A DNA stretch of 64,000 nt. It comes from Hymenobacter setariae. Lineage in GTDB: Bacteria; Bacteroidota; Bacteroidia; Cytophagales; Hymenobacteraceae. Shown one piece after another: positions 1 to 8,047 of the stretch. Where the stretch lies: the NCBI RefSeq assembly GCF_007713685.1, contig NZ_VMRJ01000008.1:124001-188000 (forward strand). The letters run 5' to 3'. The position numbers were made by a program, and so were the translations under genes. Position 1 is the stretch's first letter, and each line of letters starts with the position of its first letter. The notes beneath the pieces are model-generated. The model was not told the origin of the DNA and did not search any database. It saw only the letters and a list, made by a program, of their open reading frames with translations.

Positions 1-228
1 AAAAGCGAAAAAGTCCGGCCCGACTTCCACGTTCCACACCCCGCCCTGCCGCAGGGCAAACACGGCCGGGAAGTGCCGGTAGCGCGGGTGCGCCGTGCGG
101 TCGTAGTAGTGGCCGCCGAGTAGGTAGGTGATGGCCGGGTCGGCCAGCTCCGCCACGACCCGGTGCAGCAGCGCGGGCAACTGGTCCATCTCGGTAGCGG
201 GAGCGGGCTGGTGGCCAGGAGTAAGCAT
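1..228 (-). CDS. Hypothetical protein, N-terminal part (runs off the left edge)
   Basis: The minus frame is open from an ATG at 228 to the window edge, giving 76 residues that begin MLTPGHQPAPATEMDQLPAL. A second in-frame Met is at residue 14 and could be the true start. The visible part is soluble, with a His/Tyr-rich stretch (GGHYYDRTAHPRYRH) and aromatic-ending strands. There is no signal peptide or membrane segment. I do not recognise a family. It follows the 484-aa gene on the same strand after about 80 nt, so the two may be co-transcribed. Confidence 0.45.
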   Translation of the reverse strand, partial: MLTPGHQPAPATEMDQLPALLHRVVAELADPAITYLLGGHYYDRTAHPRYRHFPAVFALRQGGVWNVEVGPDFFAF

Positions 229-309
229 ACTAAGTAAGGAGGTGATGATGGGGCGCCTACCCGCTCGCCGCGAGGCTAGGCGGCCAGGCAGTGCACTACA
301 GGTAGCAAG

Positions 310-1764
310 TTAGTCAAGCAGCGCCAGCCAGGCATACGCCGTAGTTTCCCCAGCAAACTCGGCCCACGCAACGCCTTCGGCAGGAAGCTGTTGCGCTAAG
401 TCAGCTTTCCATTCGTCCAGGGGCGGCTGGGCGGCAACCAGCGCTAGCCGCAGGGTGATAGCCCCCGCGGGTCGCCCGGTGCGCGCCAGGCCTGCCACCA
501 GGCGTTGCCGCAGGGGCGGGCGCAGCGGCTGCGACACGCCGCGAAAGCTTAGCAGCCAGCGTCCGCAGTCGTGCTGGTGCGCGAGCTGATGCAGCTGCGA
601 GAGGGCCGCCGCCAGCTCCGACGCTTTGGGGTAGTCATTAAAATAAAGTCGAACTACCTGTTCAGCGGCGCGGTATTCGACACTTATCACGGGTGTAGAA
701 GCCAGCCAGCCGGGCCGGCCTTTTTCCAGGCGCACGTGGCTCCAGAGCTGGTAGCTGCTCCATTCGGCCGGGGTAAGCTGTTGCCGTAGCAGATACTCCT
801 GCAAAAAGTGCCGCCAGCTCGTGCGCAGCGTGGGGCGCGCCAGTAGCTCGGCCGGGGCTGCGGGCAGGCCCCGGCTTAGTTCGCGCTGCCGCTCGTGGGG
901 TTCCAGCCGGGTAGCGTACCGTGGATGATGCAGGTTGGCTTGCCACCGGTCGTAGGCGCCCGGTGGGGGCTGGTCTAGCTGCGCATCGGCCGCCTCCGCG
1001 AGGTCCTGAATACGTTGGGTCGCTTCCGGGCTGAGGTGCGGGTCGGGGGCCGCGATAGCGGGATGGGCCTGACAGTTGGCCGCCCAGTGCAGCAAGTAGT
1101 AGATGCGGCCCACGGTCGTGAGTCGGATATACTGGTTCTCCACCAGGCCTTCCTGGTTGCGGCGGCCCAGCACCCGCTGGGGCTGCAGGCGCTCCAGGCG
1201 CTGCCAGACTTCCCAGGCAATGCCCGCCGTTGTGCCGCCATTGCCATCCGCCAGCAGGTAGCGCTCCTGAGCGGGGGACCACTCCCACAGCCGCACCAGC
1301 GCCCGCCAGGTATCGGGGGCCAGGACGCCCGGCTTGGCCGATTCGCGGACTTCGCCCAGCAGCTCGCGGGCCAGCTTGCGGCCGGCGCGGGTCAGGCTGA
1401 CGTGGGGCAGCTCGTACTGCTCGCGGAGCAGCATCCCCGGAAACTGAATGGTGCGCTCGTCCACCTCGACCAAGCCGCGCTCGGCCAGCGCTTTCCAGGT
1501 GCTGCCGGTGCCGGGGCTTATCAACTTGGGGTCCAGCGCCTCACGCAAGGGGGTAGGCGGCTGCCCTAGCTTGTGTTGCCAGCGGCCGTAGGGCATAGCC
1601 CGCCACTCCGCCGCCGGTGTGCGGGCATCGTCCACCAGGCCCCGCGCAAAGTTGCGCCTACGCTGCAATTCGATTTGCTGGTCAAGCTGGTAGGCGGCCA
1701 ACAGGTACAGCCGTTGCCGGTCGTTGAGCACGAGCGGGGCTGGGTTAGCGGGAGTGGGGCGCAT
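310..1764 (-). CDS. Unknown 484-aa protein, possibly DNA-binding (winged-helix-like segments)
   Basis: This is a long uninterrupted frame of 484 residues with an ATG at 1764. It has no signal peptide or transmembrane segment. Two stretches resemble the recognition helix and wing of MarR/PadR-like winged helices: around residues 90-135 (WKALAERGLVEVD, then LTRAGRKLARELLG) and around 205-230 (LVENQYIRLTTVGRIYYLLH). The last 130 residues form an alternating alpha/beta pattern with a LRLALVAAQPPLDEW stretch. I do not recognise the family, and the DNA-binding suggestion is inference from local pattern only. Its start lies 4 nt from the 3' end of the integrase remnant, so it sits at the edge of the integrated region. 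Confidence 0.55.
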   Translation of the reverse strand: MRPTPANPAPLVLNDRQRLYLLAAYQLDQQIELQRRRNFARGLVDDARTPAAEWRAMPYGRWQHKLGQPPTPLREALDPKLISPGTGSTWKALAERGLVEVDERTIQFPGMLLREQYELPHVSLTRAGRKLARELLGEVRESAKPGVLAPDTWRALVRLWEWSPAQERYLLADGNGGTTAGIAWEVWQRLERLQPQRVLGRRNQEGLVENQYIRLTTVGRIYYLLHWAANCQAHPAIAAPDPHLSPEATQRIQDLAEAADAQLDQPPPGAYDRWQANLHHPRYATRLEPHERQRELSRGLPAAPAELLARPTLRTSWRHFLQEYLLRQQLTPAEWSSYQLWSHVRLEKGRPGWLASTPVISVEYRAAEQVVRLYFNDYPKASELAAALSQLHQLAHQHDCGRWLLSFRGVSQPLRPPLRQRLVAGLARTGRPAGAITLRLALVAAQPPLDEWKADLAQQLPAEGVAWAEFAGETTAYAWLALLD

Positions 1765-1767
1765 GGG

Positions 1768-2060
1768 TTAGAAGCCTAATTTCTTGGTGGCGTTGTGCTG
1801 TTTGCTATCGTTAAGACGGGTGTAGCGCCGAATCAGGGCGCTCATTTTACCTGGTCTGATTCACCACCTTGCTGTCGTCGGCCCCGGCCAGCTTGGCTAC
1901 CGTTACGAAGGACGTTCGCCGGGAGTGCGCCGTGAAGCTTGTGTCTACATATCGCTGCACCAGCGTGTTGACGGCATGGTTATGTAACTTATTGTTGGTC
2001 AAGTGATTGTTTTTGCATAGCAGGGCAAAGCTCCCTGCTGTCCACTCACTCGAAACAGGG
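1768..2060 (-). pseudogene. Tyrosine recombinase remnant (C-terminal third)
   Basis: Minus-strand translation recovers pieces aligning with the C-terminal third of the intact recombinase at 3846-4829. The first piece runs from TAGSFALLCKNNHLTNNKLH through a TAHSRRTSFVTVAKL stretch to GADDSKVVNQTR, followed by a stop. After a small deletion and frameshift the alignment resumes as IRRYTRLNDSKQHNATKKLG and a terminal stop at 1768. The H-x-x-R box survives as HSRR and the catalytic Tyr is still present. The N-terminal two thirds are missing. Divergence from the intact copy is high, so this is an older, separate integrase lineage, not a recent duplication. Confidence 0.75.
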
Positions 2061-2084
2061 CTATACTAAATCTGGCATCTAACG

Positions 2085-2765
2085 TCATAAGTTGAACGAA
2101 GCGGAGTAATCGTAGCCGTCCGTAAGGGTAACTTTGGTAAAGCCCTTCTCCTGCCATTCGCTGGTAGTATGCCCGGCAAGCCCCCCTCCCGTTTCAAGCC
2201 TGCGGGTCCACACTGCACTAAACAGTGGGTAGGTCAGCGTGAGCTGGCTCGCGTGGGGGCCGCTTGTGCTCACTTTTATGTCGAGACTGTTATCCAGAAA
2301 ATCATTGCGAATAATCTGCGCATAACTGGCCCGCTCCTGCTGACCTTCCCGTGCCAGGCGCGCTTCGTAGGCCGCATTGTCAGCACGTTCTCGGCGTGCA
2401 CTGGTGGCCTGCTCTTTAAGCTGCTGGCCGTGAAACTTCTTCCACTCGCCGGCGCGCGCTTTCAGGCAGTCGAGGAAATACCGGTTAACCGAAGGGTCGG
2501 TGAAATATACGGCCTGCTGGCCGGCCTTAATCGACTTTAAGCCTTCGGCGCTCAGCTTGCCCAGCATCTCAGCCTGGTAGCTAACATCTTCCGCCTGCCC
2601 TCGTTGCAATACGCTAATCCGCTCGTTCTCCTTGCGCAGCTCAGCTTGCTTGGCTTGTTCGGCTGCCGTTGGCCCAGGGGGCGCCTGCACCTCAGTAGCG
2701 GGGCTTTGCTCGGAACAGCTTAGGCAAGCGAACAGAATGAATAAATAGGGTAGTAAGGGCTTCAT
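2085..2765 (-). CDS. Putative lipoprotein, hypothetical
   Basis: This 226-aa protein has a hydrophobic N-terminal signal ending in a Cys-containing lipobox-like segment (FILFACLSCSEQ). Cys14 or Cys17 would be the lipidated residue. Residues 35-75 and 105-150 are charged and probably helical or coiled-coil, rich in Glu, Arg, Gln and Ala. The C-terminal 60 residues look like beta strands. The likely location is the periplasm, anchored to a membrane. The family is unknown. It is cargo between the recombinase remnant and the intact recombinase, with codon use less GC-rich than the flanking core genes. Confidence 0.6.
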   Translation of the reverse strand: MKPLLPYLFILFACLSCSEQSPATEVQAPPGPTAAEQAKQAELRKENERISVLQRGQAEDVSYQAEMLGKLSAEGLKSIKAGQQAVYFTDPSVNRYFLDCLKARAGEWKKFHGQQLKEQATSARRERADNAAYEARLAREGQQERASYAQIIRNDFLDNSLDIKVSTSGPHASQLTLTYPLFSAVWTRRLETGGGLAGHTTSEWQEKGFTKVTLTDGYDYSASFNL

Positions 2766-2815
2766 AGGCCTTGTGGATGAGTAATTTAGGGGCGGCGTTT
2801 CCGGATTGAGAATAG

Positions 2816-3472
2816 CTAACGCCTAGGGGACATTATGGACATGCATTCACTTACAAAGCGATTAACTTCCCACCTTACTATAGTTCGTAAGTAGCTATTT
2901 ACTTCGTGTTCGGCCACCGTAACATTATCATTAAATAGATTGATGCTCTCCACTTTGCGAGGTTTCTCCTTTCCAATTACATGTATCTCGTGGATACTAC
3001 GATAAGTAACGGGAAACACTTTGATGGTCTGGCGAACCTGCCAATCGTTCACTTCTCCATCAATGGTGGCAGCAGGCTCAATTTTCAACCAATCGCAAAG
3101 CTTATAGCCCATGTAGCAGGTTCGGCGACCGTCATCATCAGGACCTGCTAGCGTAACTCCCAGTCCACCTCGCTCAACTTGAACGTGGGCAGAATAATAA
3201 TTATCATAAAAGGCGTTTTTTGCTAATTCCCGCAAAGACATCTTGTTAGGAGCAGCATTTAGGTCTAGTTGAAAGTAGAACCTGTAGCCAAACTCAGCTC
3301 TCGGGCCGGGGAGATTAATGGTTTTGTTCGCTCTTCTGGTTTCCTCGGCTGATTCTTTAACGTCAATCACTTTCTGAAAAACACGTCCGTCAAAATGCGT
3401 TTTCTCCATAATTGAGACGCTCGACGAATACGTTTTACCCGTAAGGCTGTCCAGAATACTTCTAAAGCTCAT
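2816..3472 (-). CDS. Hypothetical protein, cargo gene
   Basis: This is a 218-aa soluble protein without a signal peptide, starting at an ATG at 3472. It is clearly lower in GC than the flanking core genes, with many AT-rich codons, which fits recent transfer. It contains a Cys pair (CYMGYKLCDW), a beta-rich middle and a C-terminal helical stretch (EHEVNSYLRTIVRWEVNRF). I do not recognise the family. It lies 50 nt upstream of the lipoprotein gene on the same strand and may share its transcript. Confidence 0.55.
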   Translation of the reverse strand: MSFRSILDSLTGKTYSSSVSIMEKTHFDGRVFQKVIDVKESAEETRRANKTINLPGPRAEFGYRFYFQLDLNAAPNKMSLRELAKNAFYDNYYSAHVQVERGGLGVTLAGPDDDGRRTCYMGYKLCDWLKIEPAATIDGEVNDWQVRQTIKVFPVTYRSIHEIHVIGKEKPRKVESINLFNDNVTVAEHEVNSYLRTIVRWEVNRFVSECMSIMSPRR

Positions 3473-3490
3473 CGGTGAGGAGCGACGAAA

Positions 3491-3802
3491 TTAAGCCGCG
3501 CATAAAACTAAGGAGGTCCCAGGAAAAATAAGGCCTGCCCACCATACAGGCTTCATCTCCTGGCCTGGGGCTTCCGGGTCGACTGCAGCGAAGTCGGCCA
3601 GTTCCAGCACCAGGCTTACTGGCAGGGGAGCACTGACGATAATAGTGCCCAGGGCGGCCAGCGCGCACACCACGGTGATGCGGTATGGCAGGGCAATTAT
3701 GGGGTAAAAGCTGGGTGAAATGAGTATGCTTCCACTCCGTATATATATACGGAGTAAATGCACCCAAAAACCCGCACCACTGAGACGGGCGCGCCCCGCC
3801 AT
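3491..3802 (-). CDS. Possible small membrane protein
   Basis: This 103-aa frame has two hydrophobic segments: residues 30-65 (IIALPYRITVVCALAALGTI and following residues) and the C-terminal 18 residues (VWWAGLIFPGTSLVLCAA). Together they would give a two-pass topology. The N-terminus is basic. An alternative frame of 101 codons overlaps it but encodes a low-complexity Arg/Pro/Gly product and looks like a shadow. No family was recognised. It ends 18 nt before the 218-aa gene. Confidence 0.35.
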   Translation of the reverse strand: MAGRARLSGAGFWVHLLRIYIRSGSILISPSFYPIIALPYRITVVCALAALGTIIVSAPLPVSLVLELADFAAVDPEAPGQEMKPVWWAGLIFPGTSLVLCAA

Positions 3803-3845
3803 TTTCGGCTGACTGGTACAGGAGATGGGCGCTGGCCGGCCGCGG

Positions 3846-4829
3846 CTACAGTCCCAGCTTCTGGGCAGCGTTGTGCTGGCGAATATTATCGAGGCGGGTG
3901 TAGCGCCGAATCATATCCGTCGTCTTATGCTTAGTTTGGTTCATGACCTCGGCATCGTCGGCGCCATTGAGCTTGGCGATGGTAACGAACGAGGCGCGTA
4001 GCGAGTGGGCAGTGTATGTGGTGCCGAGCCGGAGCTGCACGATTTCGTTCAGGCTAAACGTACTCAGCCGGCGGCGGCTCAGGCGCTGGCCTTTGTGAAA
4101 GGAGAGAAACAAGGGCCCGCTCGTGCGCCCGTGCTGTTCCAGCAGCGCCAGCCAGTCCTTAACGGCGCGCACCGGGCAGCTGCGCCGGTCGGGGGCAAAG
4201 AAGATGGCCTTTTCCTCGGCTTCGCCTTTTTGGTTGGTTTTACTTTTCGGCAGCTCCACCACCAGCCCGTCGTCATCGAAGCGCAGGTGGGCGAGGTCAA
4301 GGCTGGCCAGCTCGTCGCGCCGGAACGCGCCGGCGAAACCCAGCAGCAGCAGCGCCCGGTCGCGCAGCCCATCGGGTCGCTCGGTGTCGATGCCCTGTAC
4401 CATGCGTTTGAAGTAAGCCATCGTAAAGGCCGGGGCCTGTTTCTGGCGTACGCCTTTTTCGCGGCTGATGCCTTCGAGCAGGTTTTTGAAGAGCCGGTCG
4501 TCGGTCGGCGTGGGTAGGCCGGCCAGTTGGTGGGCCTTACTCACCGAGGCGCAGTGGCGCTGGATGGTCGCGACCTTTTTGCCGGCCTCGGCCAGCGCCG
4601 TGACGAATGCCGCCAGCGTGGGCACGTCGGCTGGCAGCGGCTCCCGGTTGTGGTCGTGGCACCAGGTGGTGAAGCGCCGCCAGTCGCCGGCGTACGCGCG
4701 TTGCGTGTTGGCCGCGCCCTGCTGGCCGGTCTTGACGTAGCGGGCCGCCGACTCGGCGTAGTCATCAATGTGCCGCGCGGCGCCGACGGCATTGGACCGG
4801 GGGTCGGGAGAAACGGGTAGTACTTCCAT
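3846..4829 (-). CDS. Tyrosine recombinase / integrase
   Basis: This 327-aa site-specific recombinase has an N-terminal SAM-like core-binding domain (about residues 25-125) and a C-terminal catalytic domain (about 135-327). The catalytic residues are visible: Arg170/171 in AGAFRRDEL, the H-x-x-R box at His275 and Arg278 (TAHSLRASF), His301 (TKHKTTDM) and the nucleophile Tyr310 (RRYTRLD). It is therefore predicted to be active. It is flanked by cargo genes and sits downstream of an AT-rich inverted repeat (4901-4935) that could bind it or be part of its attachment region. It probably drove integration of the surrounding accessory DNA. Confidence 0.93.
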   Translation of the reverse strand: MEVLPVSPDPRSNAVGAARHIDDYAESAARYVKTGQQGAANTQRAYAGDWRRFTTWCHDHNREPLPADVPTLAAFVTALAEAGKKVATIQRHCASVSKAHQLAGLPTPTDDRLFKNLLEGISREKGVRQKQAPAFTMAYFKRMVQGIDTERPDGLRDRALLLLGFAGAFRRDELASLDLAHLRFDDDGLVVELPKSKTNQKGEAEEKAIFFAPDRRSCPVRAVKDWLALLEQHGRTSGPLFLSFHKGQRLSRRRLSTFSLNEIVQLRLGTTYTAHSLRASFVTIAKLNGADDAEVMNQTKHKTTDMIRRYTRLDNIRQHNAAQKLGL

Positions 4830-4900
4830 TGGGTGGTGGCTGGCCGACCTAGCCGCTGGTCAAACCTAGGGAAAGTGGGGATGACCAAAAGTACGAAAAT

Positions 4901-4935
4901 ATTACCCTCGATAACAAAGCGTTATCAAGGGTAAT
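4901..4935. repeat. AT-rich inverted repeat upstream of the integrase
   Basis: Two 15-nt arms (4901-4915 ATTACCCTCGATAAC and 4921-4935 GTTATCAAGGGTAAT) match at 14 of 15 positions around a 5-nt loop. They lie in an otherwise very AT-rich gap (4830-5032) in GC-rich surroundings, about 70 nt before the integrase start. A recombinase or excisionase binding site, an attachment core or an operator are all plausible. There is no U-tract typical of a terminator. The rest of the gap holds no recognisable gene. Confidence 0.5.
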
Positions 4936-5032
4936 CAATAAAAAATACAATATAAATTATAATAATACATATTTATTGAATAAGTATTATTTTTAAGCAA
5001 AAAAGTCATATCTAAGTAGTATTCTTCAGCAC

Positions 5033-6082
5033 TTACTCCTCGCCGCCGACTTTTGGCCGTCGCCGTGCCCAGACGGTGCTGCGTTTGGTAAGCGGCAGCT
5101 TCGTGAACTGCCCGATGGCGAAAGAAACGTCGTGAGGCTGTCGTTTTACTTTGGAGGCATCCGAACAGTCGATAATCGCATGCTGCGCCGTACCATATTT
5201 TGCCTGGTGTTCCAGTGGCGCGATGTTCGGGAAAATGGGCAGGTGTACCAGTTCACCAAAGAGCCGGGGAAAATCGAGCCGACTGGGCATGGCCGCCTGG
5301 ATGACGTAGTTCGCGTAGTAAAGGACTACCTGTTTTTCCAGTACGGGTACCGAGTGCCGCGTGCGCCGGGTGTAGAGTTGGGCGTAAGGAGCGCGGTACA
5401 TAGGTGGCCCGGGGATAAATTGAATAGAGACCTGCAAGCGCTTATCACCTTTCACTTTTTGGTCGTGCGCGTTGGAAAGCAGCAGTTCGCGTACCCACGC
5501 AAAGTCCGTTACCTCCTCTTCGGGCAGCAACGCCAGGCCAACCTTCCAAAGCAGCTTCACCAGATGCAAGGGTGTGTAGCCGGGGCGGGTTGTGTGAATA
5601 GTCAGCTTCTTGTTTTCCTTGTCAATAGTGAAGGGCTTCTTGCCCGTAGTGAAGGCAAGATGCATGGCTTTTTCTCCTACGCTGAGGTTGAATCCCAGCT
5701 TATCGTCCTGGTAGCCCGGCACGGTACCTTTTTTGCCCAGAATCTGACTGATAGTCCGGCTGATTCCGAAATAGTTGGCAAAAGTAGTCTCGTACTTGGA
5801 AAACCAATTATTGCAGCTGTCGCACTCGAAATGGGTAGCCAGATGGCGGTTGCCCATAAAATCCGGTAATAGGTGGGCCAGCGACTCGAACGTCACCTCG
5901 GGCTCGCGCCGCCCGCAGTACCGACAGGTCCGCTGGCTAGGGTCGCCTAAGTAGGTAAGTTCGGCGGTGGGGCCAACGCCTTGCTGAAAATCGTACTGCT
6001 CGAAAAACGCGCGGGCGTTCTGTAGCTGGCCTTCGTTGAGCGACAGGTTGAGAACGATATTTCTGAAGCGGACAGGTGTCAT
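5033..6082 (-). CDS. HNH endonuclease-like protein
   Basis: This 349-aa soluble protein has an N-terminal zinc-ribbon/HNH arrangement. Cys53 and Cys56 (CRYCGRREP) are followed by a His-containing strand (ESLAHLLPDFMGN, His70, Asn78) and a second pair, Cys87 and Cys90 (CDSCNNWFSKYE). This order, C-x2-C, A-H-x-x-P, C-x2-C-N, is typical of HNH-family nucleases. The remaining 250 residues are a domain I do not recognise. It is probably a DNA nuclease, and its place in an integrase-bearing island suggests a defence or mobile-element role, which is inference. No partner gene is evident next to it. Confidence 0.65.
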   Translation of the reverse strand: MTPVRFRNIVLNLSLNEGQLQNARAFFEQYDFQQGVGPTAELTYLGDPSQRTCRYCGRREPEVTFESLAHLLPDFMGNRHLATHFECDSCNNWFSKYETTFANYFGISRTISQILGKKGTVPGYQDDKLGFNLSVGEKAMHLAFTTGKKPFTIDKENKKLTIHTTRPGYTPLHLVKLLWKVGLALLPEEEVTDFAWVRELLLSNAHDQKVKGDKRLQVSIQFIPGPPMYRAPYAQLYTRRTRHSVPVLEKQVVLYYANYVIQAAMPSRLDFPRLFGELVHLPIFPNIAPLEHQAKYGTAQHAIIDCSDASKVKRQPHDVSFAIGQFTKLPLTKRSTVWARRRPKVGGEE

Positions 6083-6333
6083 GAAGGGTAGGGTAACGGA
6101 GTGAATCGGCGAAAGCCTTTAGGTGTTAGCCTAGGCTTTACTCAGGAGTTGGCCGGCCTATCAACCAAGCCCTACAGCGCTTGTGGTATCGTCAGATTGT
6201 TTTCTAGTACCTGCTGATTTTCGTTGGCTGAGGAGTGCTGAAACAGATTCAAGTGCAAATGCTGGCAGGTCATCGCGTAGGGAGGAGACGTGGGGGGCAA
6301 TGCAGACCTGACAACTGTACTCGTCCAGGTCCT

Positions 6334-6365
6334 AAAAAAAGAGCCCTGGCCAGTAGCCAGGGCTC
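6334..6365 (-). terminator. Rho-independent terminator for the 6411-7059 gene pair
   Basis: A perfect 10-bp stem (GAGCCCTGGC/GCCAGGGCTC, 6341-6365) with a 5-nt loop is followed on the minus strand by seven Ts. It closes the two-gene minus-strand unit just upstream. The rest of the 6083-6410 gap contains only a weak 7-bp inverted repeat (AAAGCCT at 6113-6119, AGGCTTT at 6134-6140), and I see no gene in it. Confidence 0.8.
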
Positions 6366-6410
6366 ATCAAATTCAGAAAAGCATTTACTGAATTTCTTCA
6401 GCAAAGAGAC

Positions 6411-6680
6411 TTACTTACTGCGCAAATTGTGGGCGCTTTTAGAGGTACGCTTCTTCTCTTTAGCAGCCGAAACGGGGCGGGCGCTTGCCACCAGTTGCTT
6501 AGGAGTAATCGTTCGAGGGGTCCGCTCCACCTTAATTGCCGCCGACTTTTCAAAGGAAGTGCGGAATTTAGACACAAGGAATTGCACCCCCTCCTGGTAG
6601 GAGTGGCCGGTATCCTTGAACAGGTCCGCCAAAACCGGGTCACGGGTTGCTTTTGGTGCGGTGGCGAATGATTTTGCCAT
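6411..6680 (-). CDS. Small basic protein, second gene of an overlapping pair
   Basis: This 89-aa product starts at an ATG at 6680; a TTG five codons upstream is possible but less likely. It begins MAKSFATAPK, has a short helical stretch (ADLFKDTGHSYQEG) and ends in a Lys/Arg-rich tail (AAKEKKRTSKSAHNLRSK) that could bind nucleic acid. The start lies inside the preceding 139-aa gene, overlapping it by 41 nt, so translation is probably coupled. It is followed by a strong terminator. The family was not recognised. The compact overlapping architecture resembles a toxin-antitoxin pair but no known motif supports that. Confidence 0.5.
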   Translation of the reverse strand: MAKSFATAPKATRDPVLADLFKDTGHSYQEGVQFLVSKFRTSFEKSAAIKVERTPRTITPKQLVASARPVSAAKEKKRTSKSAHNLRSK

Positions 6681-7059
6681 CAGAAGAAAATTCAACGGTA
6701 GTTAAACGGTCGTAGAATTCTAAACAGAGTGCCCGTAGCGAGTTGTCACTCACTACCCGACACGTTTCTAAAACGAAGCGACCTCCGTAAAGTTCGGTAA
6801 CATAACCCACAACCTGGTAATACTTCTCCCGAAAAATTACCAGCCCGTAGACTAAGGTATGAGGCTCGGGTTTGTCTTTCGTCGTTACTTCAATATAGTA
6901 CGCATTGTAAGCTAAGGCAATAACTTGCATGAGCGAAGCTTGATGCGACGCATCCGCGGCCTTTTTGATAATATGCTCCGCGTGCTCCGGAATTAAAAAC
7001 AACTCATAGCTGCGACCGGTTTCTGCTATCTTAATTCTCTTATTTTTGGCACGATACAT
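6640..7059 (-). CDS. Hypothetical protein, first gene of an overlapping pair
   Basis: This 139-aa soluble protein has an alpha/beta composition. It begins with a basic strand (MYRAKNKRIKIAETGRSYEL), followed by a helix (HAEHIIKKAADASHQASLMQ) and several strands (HTLVYGLVIFREKYYQVVGY). The pattern is vaguely reminiscent of small toxin folds, but I cannot assign a family. It is AT-richer than the core genes. It is transcribed divergently from the ParB-like gene at 7209 across a 149-nt gap that should hold both promoters. Confidence 0.5.
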   Translation of the reverse strand: MYRAKNKRIKIAETGRSYELFLIPEHAEHIIKKAADASHQASLMQVIALAYNAYYIEVTTKDKPEPHTLVYGLVIFREKYYQVVGYVTELYGGRFVLETCRVVSDNSLRALCLEFYDRLTTVEFSSDGKIIRHRTKSNP

Positions 7060-7208
7060 ACTTATAATAGTGGGGTTTATAATTCATATTTTCACGCAGT
7101 AATACGGTGGGCCTTACGGAAGGAGAAGAGCGAATGTTCTAGGTTATCCTCTCTTCTGCGTCTTACCCAAACCCACCTGACAGAGCGGTATAATGGCGCT
7201 TTCCTGCT

Positions 7209-7643
7209 ATGATGACGAACCCACCTAAACTCGCCCCGGAGGCTCATTACGCCCTGCTGTTTCCTCAGCAGGCAATTCCCGCCTGGGCGCTCGAAAAGAT
7301 GGAGCTGTTTGTGCCTAATGAGTTTATCCTGCGCGAAGAACGGGTGGAAACCGTTCTGGTGACGCAGATTGTCGGGACGGACCATCCGAGCTATGGCAAT
7401 AAAGTGCGCTGGATAGACCTGCTCACCTGCACGAAGAAAAGCAGCAATTTTGCGCTACGTAATTGGCCCGGCTTTCTGAATGCTAAAACTTCTAACATAA
7501 CTCTGGCTCACATTGCCGGTACTGATAAGTACTATATCTACTTCGGCGGTAATCACCGAGTCGGCGCACTCAAGCTGGCAGATAAGAAGTACATAACCTG
7601 TACTGTCGCAGTGGCTTATCTTACCCCTGCTTTAGCTGGGTGA
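7209..7643 (+). CDS. ParB/sulfiredoxin-fold-like protein
   Basis: This 144-aa product has a C-terminal motif GGNHRVGALKLADKKYI that matches the G-x-H-R-x-x-A core of the ParB/sulfiredoxin nucleotide-binding fold, where the conserved segment binds a phosphate. The N-terminal half contains an ELF-VPNEFILREERVETVL-type strand typical of the substrate-presenting part of that fold. No helix-turn-helix follows, so it is not a partition ParB. Stand-alone ParB-like domains occur in mobile elements as nucleases or CTP/ATP-using enzymes; the role here is unknown. Two Met codons in tandem (7209 and 7212) are equivalent starts. Confidence 0.55.
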   Translation: MMTNPPKLAPEAHYALLFPQQAIPAWALEKMELFVPNEFILREERVETVLVTQIVGTDHPSYGNKVRWIDLLTCTKKSSNFALRNWPGFLNAKTSNITLAHIAGTDKYYIYFGGNHRVGALKLADKKYITCTVAVAYLTPALAG

Positions 7644-7786
7644 GGGAAAAAGTTTAAGCTATTGCTTCTTCATTCGAGCACTAGTCCTGCCTGGTACTTC
7701 GACGCCGTGAAAAAGGCGCTTATTAAACTGGGAAAACTGAGTCGACACCAACTTAAATCATAACGACCTTTTTGTCGGAAGCTGGC

Positions 7787-8029
7787 CTACGCTTCACTGC
7801 TTTGACGGTGCTGATTGGCTAGCCCCAGCCACGCTGTCCTTAATAGTGCCTGCTTATCGCTATTTATAAAAAGAGGCAAAATTACCGAACTCAGTAGCCG
7901 CTGGGGGAGATAAGGAAGGCGCAGGGGCCAGCGTTCAGCCCGCGCCACGGCCAGCACCGGAGCCCAGTGATTGGGGATAGCGGCGTGAAGCAGACTGAGC
8001 AGGAGGGTGCCGGTGAGTAGTTCGAGCAT
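7787..8029 (-). pseudogene. Truncated membrane metal-permease-like gene (5' end only)
   Basis: The first 36 or so codons (MLELLTGTLLLSLLHAAIPN, then HWAPVLAVARAERWPLR) look like the N-terminal membrane segment of a cation permease of the kind that follows czcB in this group. From about position 7920 downward the frame changes abruptly to unrelated residues (LPYLPQRLLSSV and onward) and stops after 80 codons. The gene sits 18 nt after czcB and would have been its operon partner. The breakpoint probably marks the right border of the inserted 1-7.9 kb region. The stretch 7644-7786 has no gene. Confidence 0.55.
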
Positions 8030-8047
8030 GAGCGGGCGCGGAATGGA

